A stretch of DNA of 64,000 nt from positions 1 to 64,000 of the forward strand of contig JAAZMM010000044.1 of the NCBI GenBank assembly GCA_012798805.1. The letters run 5' to 3'. The DNA is from Bacteroidales bacterium. Lineage in GTDB: Bacteria; Bacteroidota; Bacteroidia; Bacteroidales; UBA932. A program made the position numbers and the translations under genes. Under the pieces are notes generated by a model, which searched no databases, had not been told where the DNA came from, and saw nothing but the letters and a program-made list of their open reading frames with translations. Below are positions 14,903 through 23,710 of the stretch, piece by piece (positions within the stretch are counted from its first letter, which is position 1; the number at the start of each line of letters is the position of its first letter).

Positions 14903-17900
14903 TTCACAAGTTCGAAATCCTGCCTGTGGGGCATATTCACATTTTTGGCGTAAAGGCGCATTGCAATATGGAATGAACCAGCCAATTGAGGAACTATATT
15001 AGCTCTGTAAGTCGCTACACCATTATCAAATGAAGTGGCTTCAAACTCAAAGCTTGCGCGGATCTTGAATTCGCCTTTCTCATTTTGTGTGGCCGAAATA
15101 AGCTCTACTCCGAGATCTTCTGGAGTAAGCTCGCCAATAGCAATGACAAGTTCTGCAGTAAATTCTTTTCCAAGCGTTAGAGATTCTTTAGTATTATCCG
15201 GCTTGGAAATTGAAATTACCTCAAGATGAGGCCATTCCCTGCGGAGACGCTTTTTCCAGAATGCCATTTCCCTGGCCTTTGCAAAATCTGAAGCTATCAT
15301 TTTACCATAACGCTGTGCAAGAGGTATATAGTATTTTTCTATATAGTCGCTCATCATTCTGTTTGTGGTAAAATTGCCGGCCACCTGGGATACGGTGTTC
15401 TTTATGATTTCGATCCATTCTGCCGAGATACCCTTCTTATCCCTGTCATAGAATATGGGTGCAATTTCATTTTCTATGATGGTGTAGATAGTAGCAGAGT
15501 CAAGGTCATCCTGGAAATGTTGATCATCGTATGTGCGCTCCATTGGAAGAGCCCAACCGGCGCCGGGTTTGTAGCCTTCAACCCACCATCCGTCAAGAAC
15601 TGAAAGGTGCATTACTCCATTCATGGCAGCCTTTTCCCCGCTGGTACCGGAGGCTTCAAGAGGACGGGTGGGGTTGTTCATCCATACGTCAACTCCCGGT
15701 ATCAGAAGCTTTGCAAAAGAGATATCGTAGTTGGGTATGAAGACAATCTTACCAATAAACTGAGGCATCTTTGATATATCAATGATTCTCTTGATCAGAT
15801 CCTGTCCGGCCTGATCTGCGGGGTGTGCTTTTCCTGCAAATAAGAACTGTACCGGACGATCGGGATTGTTTATCAGATCATTGAGCCTGTCAAGGTTGCT
15901 GAAGAGCAGATAGGCTCTCTTATATGTAGCGAAACGACGTGCAAATCCTATGGTGAGAACATCATCACGCAGAGTCTTTTTAATCTGAACAATCTGGTTT
16001 GGTGAATAGTGGCTGGTAAGAGAAGCATCGCTCATCAAATCTTTGACTGCTTCTATAAGCTTATGACGCAGATGTTGTCTGACACTCCAGATCTTCTCAT
16101 CAGAGACTTTATGAATGCCGTCAAAGCAGCTCTTATCGTAGTGATGAGTCTTGAACTCCTCACCAAAGACTTCAGCATGGATTTCTTTCCACTCGGGAGC
16201 AGTCCAGGTAGGATAGTGGACTCCGTTGGTAACATGACTTACATGTAACTCCTCGGGTAAGTAGCCGGGCCACATTCCGGAGAAAATCTTCTGAGACACT
16301 ATGCCGTGGAGCCAGCTCACACCATTAACCTCCTGTGAAAGGGTTGCCGCCAGTACGCTCATCGAGAATTTCTCCGAGGGATTATCTACATCCATTTTAC
16401 CCAGTCCCATAAGGGTCTTCCAGTCTATTTTGAATTTGTCAGGGTAGTGCGATATATATGCTCTTAACAAATCCTCGGTAAAGGCATCGTGACCTGCGGG
16501 AACAGGAGTATGGGTGGTGAAAAGGGATGATGACCTAACCACCTCCATTGCTTCGGGAAAAGAGAGATTTTCATGCGCAATGTATTCATAGAGACGCTCC
16601 AGGCCGATAAAGGCAGCGTGACCTTCATTGCAATGATATACTTCTGCATCTTTGCCCAGAGCTCTCAGAGCCCTGATACCGCCCACTCCGAGGAGAAACT
16701 CCTGTTTGAGACGATTTTCCCAGTCACCGCCATAAAGCTGGTGTGTGATCTGCCTGTCTTCCGGACGGTTATCCTCAAAGTCGGTATCCAGCAGATAGAG
16801 TTCTGTACGACCCACATCAACTCTCCATACTCTTGCATAGAGATTACGACCGGGGAATGCTATTTTGATTGTTACCCAATTATTATCCGCATCCCTTACC
16901 GGCGAGGCCGGAATTTTCATAAAGTTCTGTGGTTCATAGGTTGAAATCTGATCTCCCATTGTAGAAAGATGTTGGGTAAAATAGCCATATCTGTAGAGCA
17001 AGCCAACCGCGGTCATATTTACCTGCATATCACTTGCCTCTTTGAGGTAGTCACCTGCGAGAATACCCAAACCACCGGAATAGATCTTGAGCGAAGTATC
17101 CAGGCCATATTCCATACAGAAATAAGCTATTTTAGGACCCTTGCGCTCCTTTTTTCCTTCCATATATGTGCAGAACTCGGAATAAACTGCATCCAGACGC
17201 TCCAGGAATGCAGAATCCTTTTCCAACTCCTTGTATCTCTTCAGATCGATCTGGTCTAAAAGCGCTATCGGATTACCGTTACACTTTTCCCAGAGCTCCG
17301 GATCAAGCGATACAAAAAGATCAATAGCATTCTGATTCCAACACCACCAGAGGTTTCTGGCCAAAGTGTCAAGATGATCGAGACTCTCAGGCATTTCCCT
17401 GTTGACAAGGACATTGGTCCATGAAGGCTCATTGATTGTCAGTCTGCTGTATGATTGGGGCTTATCGTCCACAATGCCAAGGAAGTCTCCTTTTGTTTCC
17501 ACCAATTTTTCAATTGCCGCCGAAAAGGCCTCCTTGTAATAATGAATATTATTCTCCCACAGGGCAATCTCAGAAACCTCCTTTGCATTCTCCTTGTATG
17601 AAATCTTCTCTTCAGGAGAAAGGGCAGCAATCTCGCGAATACGTTTGACGACATCATTTACAACTTGATCGTAATTGGAATCAGTGCGTGTGATGACATC
17701 AATTGATTTGCGACTCCTGTCATGCGGATAATGCTCCTGTACCCAAAGACCAAATCCTGCAAGGGATGTGGTGGTGGTGGGCACCCTGAATGCAAGTGAC
17801 TCAAGCGGAGTATAGCCCCAGGGCTCATAGTATGAGGGGAAAATGGTTAGATCCATACCAACGAGCAAATCATAGTAACTCATATCAAAGATACCATCGC

Positions 17901-19128
17901 TGCCATTGAGATAGGTAGGGATGAAGAAAACATGGATATTATCCTCTACTTTATTGGTGAGCTTAAGTGTCTTAAGGCGATTGACTACCACATCGTAATC
18001 ATCAATCAAAAGATGTGATACATTGGTGGTATAACTCGAATCGGCACCATGTAGTTTTGCCGAAAGCTCCTTGTCAGGTCCATTATGACCCGCTGGCACC
18101 ATTATAAAGGCCAGCACTTGCTTACCTTTGTAACCGCCTGTATTTAAACGGCTTAAAGCATCAATGAAGATATCTATTCCTTTGTTGGTATATTCATAAC
18201 GACCACTGATACATACCAGCAGCGAATCCGGATCATATTCCTCCCCAGACATACAGGATGCAACTTCGATCAGCTTCTTTCTGGCTTTCGCCTCATATTC
18301 GGGGAACTGCTCCTCCGGAGGGGTTATGCTGTTTTCAAAACCATTAGGGGTAATAACATCAACCTCCCTGCCGAGGAATTGCTTACACTCGATGGCGGTA
18401 ATATTACTTACTGTTGTGAATACATCAGAATTGAGGGCGGCAGCCTTCTCCAAAGAGTGGCGCGACTGTACTCCAAACTCCCTCGCAAGATCGTCGGCAT
18501 TAAGATTGTAAATCTGATCGTAAAGGGGGAGATCTTTACCTGCCACACAGCGACCTATAACGGTTGCATGAGTGGTAAAAATGGTTCCTATGGGAAGTTC
18601 ACGTTCCTTAAGATAGAGCAAACCTGCTCCGGTCATCCATTCGTGGAATTGCGCCACTACGCGCTTATTCGGAGTGACATTGAAGCGCACAAAGTGCTCG
18701 ATAACGTTACCCGCGGCATAACCGAAAAGTGCGGACTCAATATAATCCCAGTTGCCGTTTAGAGAATCAACCCCAAACTTTTTCCAGAAGTCGGTGAGTA
18801 TCTCATCCTTTCTGGAGATAAATTGGGTAAAATCGACCAGAATGGCAATAGGATTGCCGGTAACGTTCCAGCGACCAACTCTCACACGCAAGCCCTCACT
18901 GAGTGCAGCTTCGCGCCACGAACGGAAGAGCATCGGATCCTCATCAAATTCGGGATTCTGAGCGGTCTCTCGCCAAACATCGGGTCCTATGTGAATATGA
19001 TTTTTCTTAAATTCTTTTCCTAAAAAAAGTGATTTTGTGGCAATGACAGTGTGTATACCGCCTACCTTGTTACAAACTTCCCAACTTATTTCAAACAGGT
19101 AGTCGGGCATAATAGAATTTTGTTTCAT
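14893..19128 (-). CDS. Fused glycogen synthase (GT3) and glycogen phosphorylase (GT35)
   Basis: A 1411-residue two-enzyme polypeptide. Residues 1 to about 555 are a eukaryote-type glycogen synthase: opening YLFEISWEVCNKVGGIHTV, the AQFHEWM block, and the E-x7-E catalytic motif in YEPWGYTPLES. Residues from about 575 are an alpha-glucan phosphorylase: a DUF3417-type start (LARNLWWCWN), the YSGGLGILAGD block, and the pyridoxal phosphate site EASGTSGEKAAMNG (lysine K1166). One half would extend glucan, probably from UDP-glucose, and the other would release glucose-1-phosphate. Both halves keep their key motifs. It is the third gene after the debranching enzyme and is followed by ribF. The fusion is seen directly; coordinated control is inferred. 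Confidence 0.92.
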   Translation of the reverse strand: MKQNSIMPDYLFEISWEVCNKVGGIHTVIATKSLFLGKEFKKNHIHIGPDVWRETAQNPEFDEDPMLFRSWREAALSEGLRVRVGRWNVTGNPIAILVDFTQFISRKDEILTDFWKKFGVDSLNGNWDYIESALFGYAAGNVIEHFVRFNVTPNKRVVAQFHEWMTGAGLLYLKERELPIGTIFTTHATVIGRCVAGKDLPLYDQIYNLNADDLAREFGVQSRHSLEKAAALNSDVFTTVSNITAIECKQFLGREVDVITPNGFENSITPPEEQFPEYEAKARKKLIEVASCMSGEEYDPDSLLVCISGRYEYTNKGIDIFIDALSRLNTGGYKGKQVLAFIMVPAGHNGPDKELSAKLHGADSSYTTNVSHLLIDDYDVVVNRLKTLKLTNKVEDNIHVFFIPTYLNGSDGIFDMSYYDLLVGMDLTIFPSYYEPWGYTPLESLAFRVPTTTTSLAGFGLWVQEHYPHDRSRKSIDVITRTDSNYDQVVNDVVKRIREIAALSPEEKISYKENAKEVSEIALWENNIHYYKEAFSAAIEKLVETKGDFLGIVDDKPQSYSRLTINEPSWTNVLVNREMPESLDHLDTLARNLWWCWNQNAIDLFVSLDPELWEKCNGNPIALLDQIDLKRYKELEKDSAFLERLDAVYSEFCTYMEGKKERKGPKIAYFCMEYGLDTSLKIYSGGLGILAGDYLKEASDMQVNMTAVGLLYRYGYFTQHLSTMGDQISTYEPQNFMKIPASPVRDADNNWVTIKIAFPGRNLYARVWRVDVGRTELYLLDTDFEDNRPEDRQITHQLYGGDWENRLKQEFLLGVGGIRALRALGKDAEVYHCNEGHAAFIGLERLYEYIAHENLSFPEAMEVVRSSSLFTTHTPVPAGHDAFTEDLLRAYISHYPDKFKIDWKTLMGLGKMDVDNPSEKFSMSVLAATLSQEVNGVSWLHGIVSQKIFSGMWPGYLPEELHVSHVTNGVHYPTWTAPEWKEIHAEVFGEEFKTHHYDKSCFDGIHKVSDEKIWSVRQHLRHKLIEAVKDLMSDASLTSHYSPNQIVQIKKTLRDDVLTIGFARRFATYKRAYLLFSNLDRLNDLINNPDRPVQFLFAGKAHPADQAGQDLIKRIIDISKMPQFIGKIVFIPNYDISFAKLLIPGVDVWMNNPTRPLEASGTSGEKAAMNGVMHLSVLDGWWVEGYKPGAGWALPMERTYDDQHFQDDLDSATIYTIIENEIAPIFYDRDKKGISAEWIEIIKNTVSQVAGNFTTNRMMSDYIEKYYIPLAQRYGKMIASDFAKAREMAFWKKRLRREWPHLEVISISKPDNTKESLTLGKEFTAELVIAIGELTPEDLGVELISATQNEKGEFKIRASFEFEATSFDNGVATYRANIVPQLAGSFHIAMRLYAKNVNMPHRQDFELVKWL

Positions 19129-19146
19129 AAAATTATTGTTATGGTT

Positions 19147-20361
19147 CTATGTATTTCGTTTCCCTTTTAATGAATTGAGTTTTTCTTTGACTCTGATCTC
19201 AAAATCGCTGAATACATTCATATAATTGATGAATGCCTCATAAGGGGTATCATAAGGATTGAAGTAGCTGTGCACCGATCCATCAGAGAAAAACTTAGTG
19301 CACATATAGTAGAAATGATCACTCTCCTGGAGTTTTCCATATATGTTGATGAGTTTGTCATCTTTGGTTTTGAGCACATCTGCCTCAATAGCGTAGATCT
19401 TGTTAAAAGCCTCATTCTGTAGTTCATTACCGAGCCAGGCACTAGTGTCCCTCTCCTCGTCAGCCCAGGATATGGGATATGCTACATGAAGCGGAGCAAC
19501 GGGCTGATGGAATGAAGCTGCCTCGGAAACAGTTCTGAAGCGGATATCACCTTTGGCAAGAATAGCATCCGGGAGTGCTTTCAGGAATTCAAAGATACCT
19601 GTATATTCCTTCTGGTGCTCACCAAATGTCTCGTAATCCATAAACAGATTTACAATATCCTCACCGGAAACCGCATCCGCAAGCCATGTTGCATATTTAT
19701 CTGCAGTAAGGGGCCATCCTTCCCAACTCTGGTTAGAAAATCTGAATGCTATATCATCACTCAAACTGGAGTTCCTGAGCAAGAGTTTTTGACGGGGATT
19801 AATGGCATTGGTATAGATATAATTGGGACTCTTCCATCCCAGAATATGTTTTGCGCCCTCAGTAAGCATCACATTGTATCCCAGATCAGCCACTGCACTT
19901 CCTATTGCATCTGAGTAGATCAGCTCGGTATTGCGGAATGCGGTGGGCTTTACGCCAAAGACTCTTGTAATCATCTGCTCATGCTGTTTTATCTGCTTCT
20001 TAAACTCAGCCGGTGAAGATAATGAGGCCAGAGAATGCGAATAGGTCTCCGCAAGAAACTCGACACAACCTGTAGCTGCAAGAGCTTTAAAACTCTCAAT
20101 TACCTCCGGTGCATAGAGGAGAAATTGCTCCACAACAACACCGGTAACGGAAAATGTCACCTTGAAATCCTCTCCATGCTTTTCAATGAGATCCAGCAGG
20201 ATTTTATTTGTCGGGAGATAGCACTTTTCTGCCACTCTTTTGAGGATGGTACGATTTGAAAATTCATCGAAATAATGAAAATCATTACCGATATCAAAAA
20301 ATCGAAATTGCCTCAGCCTGTCCGGTTGATGTACCTGAAAGTATAAACAAATTGACTTCAT
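19147..20361 (-). CDS. GH57-family alpha-glucan-active enzyme
   Basis: A 404-residue glycoside hydrolase family 57 protein, close to those annotated as alpha-amylase or glucanotransferase. Visible GH57 markers are the N-terminal YFQVHQPDRLRQF, the nucleophile region FRNTELIYSD, and the acid region MDYETFGEH near the middle. No signal peptide, so it is cytoplasmic and should act on stored glycogen or maltodextrins rather than dietary starch. It sits 11 nt after the GT4 gene and 18 nt before the synthase/phosphorylase fusion. The exact reaction (hydrolysis, transfer or branching) cannot be decided from sequence. Confidence 0.9.
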   Translation of the reverse strand: MKSICLYFQVHQPDRLRQFRFFDIGNDFHYFDEFSNRTILKRVAEKCYLPTNKILLDLIEKHGEDFKVTFSVTGVVVEQFLLYAPEVIESFKALAATGCVEFLAETYSHSLASLSSPAEFKKQIKQHEQMITRVFGVKPTAFRNTELIYSDAIGSAVADLGYNVMLTEGAKHILGWKSPNYIYTNAINPRQKLLLRNSSLSDDIAFRFSNQSWEGWPLTADKYATWLADAVSGEDIVNLFMDYETFGEHQKEYTGIFEFLKALPDAILAKGDIRFRTVSEAASFHQPVAPLHVAYPISWADEERDTSAWLGNELQNEAFNKIYAIEADVLKTKDDKLINIYGKLQESDHFYYMCTKFFSDGSVHSYFNPYDTPYEAFINYMNVFSDFEIRVKEKLNSLKGKRNT

Positions 20362-20372
20362 ATCTATAATTT

Positions 20373-21662
20373 TTATTTTTTATCATTTATCGCTGCCTGG
20401 TAAACATTCTTCACCTTCGCTGCAGCATTATCCCATTTTAAAGAGTTAACCTCTTCAAGACCATTCTCGATTGCCACTTTTGAGAGGGCGGGATAGTTAA
20501 GTAAACCATATATTGCATCTGCAAGAGCATCAATATCCCAAAAATCCACTTTAATGGCGTATCTGAGGACCTCAGCCACACCTGACTGTTTGGAAATAAT
20601 GGTAGGCACACTGGATATCATGGCCTCAAGGGGTGAAATGCCAAAGGGTTCGGAAACCGAAGGCATCACATAAACATCAGAGTATTCAAACATACGCTGC
20701 ACATCTTGTCCTCTCAGGAATCCTGTCAGGTGGAATCTGTCTGAAATTCCCAATTGTGCCACACGTTTGATCGAACGATTCATCAGATCACCACTTCCTG
20801 CCATCACAAAACGCACATTCGGATACATTTTGAGTACCTTATTTGCAGCCTCTATGAAATATTCGGGCCCTTTCTGAAAGGTAATGCGTCCAAGGAAAGT
20901 AACAATTTTCTCTTCAACCCCTCTCTGTACCTCCATATCGCTTCTACCGGAAAAGTCAACTGCATTGTGGACGGTAACAACCTTTGAGGGATCGATACCA
21001 TATTTATTGATTACAGTATTGCGCGTCAAATCACTTACAGTAATAACCCTGTCAGCCTCGCGCATACCTGTCTGTTCCAAACGATAGACCTCCGGATTGA
21101 CATTTTCGCCCGTGCGGTCAAACTCGGTAGCGTGAACATGGATTACAAGCGGTTTTCCTGAGACTTTCTTGGCAGCAATGCCGGCCAGATTTGTAAGCCA
21201 GTCATGTGCATGGATTACGTCAAAATCATGCTGTTGCGCAATAGCTCCGGCAACCATGGCATAACGGGCTACCTCCTCCATAAGGTTTGCTCCATATTTG
21301 CCGGAAAACTTATATTTCTCCTTAAAGTAACCTTTGAACTCCCGGGTCTGATATTTCCGTTCCTCTTCCACAAGTTCTGAAAAAGAGACCGGATCGATAT
21401 AAGGTCTGAGATTGGAACCTACCCGGAGAAAGTCAACTTTCCCCAAAAATTCATCAATATTGCTGCAACTATCATAAACAACCACATCGCTGGCATCAAT
21501 GATTCTGACAGCACTTTGATCTTCATCTCCTGATGCCGATGGCATCACGAAAAGGACCTCTACATTGTGGTGGGCAAGTCCTTTTGTCAACCCATAACAG
21601 GCAGTACCGAGACCGCCCGCAATATGAGGAGGAAACTCCCAACCAAACATCAGTACTCTCAT
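20373..21662 (-). CDS. GT4-family glycosyltransferase of the glycogen cluster
   Basis: A 429-residue GT-B fold glycosyltransferase. It opens with MRVLMFGWEFPPHIAGGLGTA, the usual acceptor/phosphate loop, has HAHDWLTNLAG in the N-terminal domain, and carries the donor-binding block GRITFQKGPEYFIEA and the catalytic E-x7-E stretch EPFGISPLEAM. It is related to GlgA-like and GlgM-like alpha-glucan synthases, so it may make or extend alpha-glucan chains. It overlaps the debranching enzyme gene by 4 nt, which suggests coupled translation. Donor sugar nucleotide unknown. Confidence 0.88.
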   Translation of the reverse strand: MRVLMFGWEFPPHIAGGLGTACYGLTKGLAHHNVEVLFVMPSASGDEDQSAVRIIDASDVVVYDSCSNIDEFLGKVDFLRVGSNLRPYIDPVSFSELVEEERKYQTREFKGYFKEKYKFSGKYGANLMEEVARYAMVAGAIAQQHDFDVIHAHDWLTNLAGIAAKKVSGKPLVIHVHATEFDRTGENVNPEVYRLEQTGMREADRVITVSDLTRNTVINKYGIDPSKVVTVHNAVDFSGRSDMEVQRGVEEKIVTFLGRITFQKGPEYFIEAANKVLKMYPNVRFVMAGSGDLMNRSIKRVAQLGISDRFHLTGFLRGQDVQRMFEYSDVYVMPSVSEPFGISPLEAMISSVPTIISKQSGVAEVLRYAIKVDFWDIDALADAIYGLLNYPALSKVAIENGLEEVNSLKWDNAAAKVKNVYQAAINDKK

Positions 21663-23599
21663 GACTTATCCTCCGATTTATATTTGTTTATAAGATATTT
21701 CACACGGATAATCTCCGCTGTAGCTGATGCCGCAAGAATGGCACCATGGGGATGATGAGGAGGGTCTCCGTCATATATCTCAGCCACCATGCCGACTCCG
21801 TGTATATTCATATCCTCCTCGAAAGCGCTAACCAATGTTTCAGATGTACGCAGGTAAGATGCTCCGTAGAGTTTGAGACAGGAGGCCACATAGACTCCGA
21901 GGAGCCAGGGTCTTGTGCTTCCATTGTGTGTAGCAAGATCACGCTCTATCTGGTTGCCCTCATAGACTCCTTTGTAGAGGGAGTTTTTGGGAGAAAGCGT
22001 TCTGACACCGCGTGTTGTAATAAGTTCTTGATTTATTGTACGCAAAATGTCATCTTGGACGGCTTCGCTGACGGGGCTGTAATCAAGCGAACAAGCGTAC
22101 AGCTGATTGGGTCTTGTAAAAACATTCTGTCCAAAACCATCAACATAGTCGGCAAGATGTCCTCTCGACTCAATCCAGAAAATATTGTAGAAATTATCTT
22201 CGATTTTCTTAATGATGCCATCACACTCCCTTGTAAAATCATTTTCTTTAGAAAATCTCTTCTCCATCGCTGAGGCAAAGCAAAGGGCATTGTACCAGAA
22301 ACAGTTGGTCTCTACCTGATAACCTGCACGCTCCGTCACGGGCAGACCCTCGACATAAGCATCCATCCAGGTAAGAGCCACACCGGGCTTTTGTGCCCAA
22401 AGCAGACCATTATTGTGAAGAATAACCTCCGGACGTCCCTGTATAAAGGAATTGACAATATCTTTCAGAAGTTTCCCATATCTGGACCATGCCTTTGCCG
22501 GATCTTTGGTAAAAGAGACAAGGTGCTGAACAACCTCCGTCAAACGAAGAGGAGCCTCAACCTGATCACATCCTTTAAGGATAGCTTCCTTATGATAAGA
22601 AATAGTATCGTTGAGAATATTTGTAAATAGACGCACATCGCCATTGTTGTAAAGAGTCAGACCGGGAAGAGCAACACAAGTCTCTCTCAAAAGTCCCGTC
22701 TCAAGCCAGGGATATCCGGCACATATTTTTGTGGTTTTGTTGCGACGTGTGATAAGTTGCATTGCAGCATCTCTGAGACAATCCTCATAACTCTCCAGAG
22801 GATTACGGGCATTGAGTTCCCTTGTAAATCTGCCCTTGAGAGCTCTTGGAGAACATTCGGCTGTTGATGCTGAAAATACTATGGTCTCACCCTTTTTAAT
22901 TGGCATCTCGAAATAACCGGGAACAAAAAGATCTTCAGTGCAGTCAAATCCGCGGCGATACTCCTCAGAATAGACAATATTGTAGTACCAATCAGGAGAG
23001 GCCACATAGTCGCATGGTTTTGAAATCTGAAGATTTAGATCAGGAAAGCCCTCATACATCTTGAATGCCACTCCATTTTCTATAGTTCTGTAACGTGTAT
23101 CTGCATCACTGTTGGCCCTTGTAAGGGAGTGAATATTACGAAATGCAAGAAAAGGTTTGAGTCTGAGGATAGTATTACTATGAGCATCCAGAAGGGTGTA
23201 CTTGATCAGCAGTTGATCTCCATTCTTGCTGGAAAAAACAATGCTTTTGCGGAACACCATACCGCCAACACGATATGTAATGACAGGAATAGGATCCATT
23301 TCAAAATCGACGATATACTTGTGGCCCTTGGGCTCAAATACGGAGCCAAAGTTGTGGATACCGAGGTTGAAGGGTCGCCCATGTTGAATCAGCGTCTCAT
23401 CAAGGGAGGACAACAGAATATGCTTGCTTCCGCCGAAGTGGTCAACGGGAGCAACGAGCAGGCCATGATATTTTCTCGTATTGCAACATACAATGGTCGT
23501 ATTGCAGTAGCCACCGGCCATATTTGTTGAAACAAACTCCCGTTTGAGAGAGTATTCGAGATTCACCAATTCCGCTTTATTAAATTTCAAGTATGCCAT
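21659..23599 (-). CDS. Bacterial glycogen debranching enzyme (amylo-alpha-1,6-glucosidase type)
   Basis: A 646-residue cytoplasmic enzyme. Residues about 1-230 form the GDE N-terminal beta domain (LKREFVSTNMAGGYCNTTIVC). The rest is an (alpha/alpha)6 barrel of the GH133 kind with AGYPWLETGLLRET, WMDAYVEGLPVTERAGYQVE, and THNGSTRPWLLGVY near the C-terminus. It should remove alpha-1,6 branch stubs left by phosphorylase. It is the first gene of a four-gene operon (this gene, GT4, GH57, synthase/phosphorylase) and has a good promoter about 75 nt upstream. Confidence 0.92.
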   Translation of the reverse strand: MAYLKFNKAELVNLEYSLKREFVSTNMAGGYCNTTIVCCNTRKYHGLLVAPVDHFGGSKHILLSSLDETLIQHGRPFNLGIHNFGSVFEPKGHKYIVDFEMDPIPVITYRVGGMVFRKSIVFSSKNGDQLLIKYTLLDAHSNTILRLKPFLAFRNIHSLTRANSDADTRYRTIENGVAFKMYEGFPDLNLQISKPCDYVASPDWYYNIVYSEEYRRGFDCTEDLFVPGYFEMPIKKGETIVFSASTAECSPRALKGRFTRELNARNPLESYEDCLRDAAMQLITRRNKTTKICAGYPWLETGLLRETCVALPGLTLYNNGDVRLFTNILNDTISYHKEAILKGCDQVEAPLRLTEVVQHLVSFTKDPAKAWSRYGKLLKDIVNSFIQGRPEVILHNNGLLWAQKPGVALTWMDAYVEGLPVTERAGYQVETNCFWYNALCFASAMEKRFSKENDFTRECDGIIKKIEDNFYNIFWIESRGHLADYVDGFGQNVFTRPNQLYACSLDYSPVSEAVQDDILRTINQELITTRGVRTLSPKNSLYKGVYEGNQIERDLATHNGSTRPWLLGVYVASCLKLYGASYLRTSETLVSAFEEDMNIHGVGMVAEIYDGDPPHHPHGAILAASATAEIIRVKYLINKYKSEDKS

Positions 23600-23670
23600 A
23601 TAGTTATTTTGTTATTATCGTGTTTGTTACAACTGTTTGTCCTTCTCTGTTCGTCTTTGCTTAGAACTTG

Positions 23671-23701
23671 CAAAATTAATCACAAAATCTCAATATTTCA
23701 A
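23671..23701 (-). promoter_or_regulatory. Promoter of the glycogen operon
   Basis: On the minus strand, TTG (CAA at 23699-23701), 20 nt, then TAATTTTG (23671-23678), matching the Bacteroidota promoter. It predicts a start about 10 nt further on and a leader of roughly 65 nt before the debranching enzyme gene. This separates the glycogen operon from glgB upstream. Confidence 0.65.
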
Positions 23702-23710
23702 CGATGTAAC

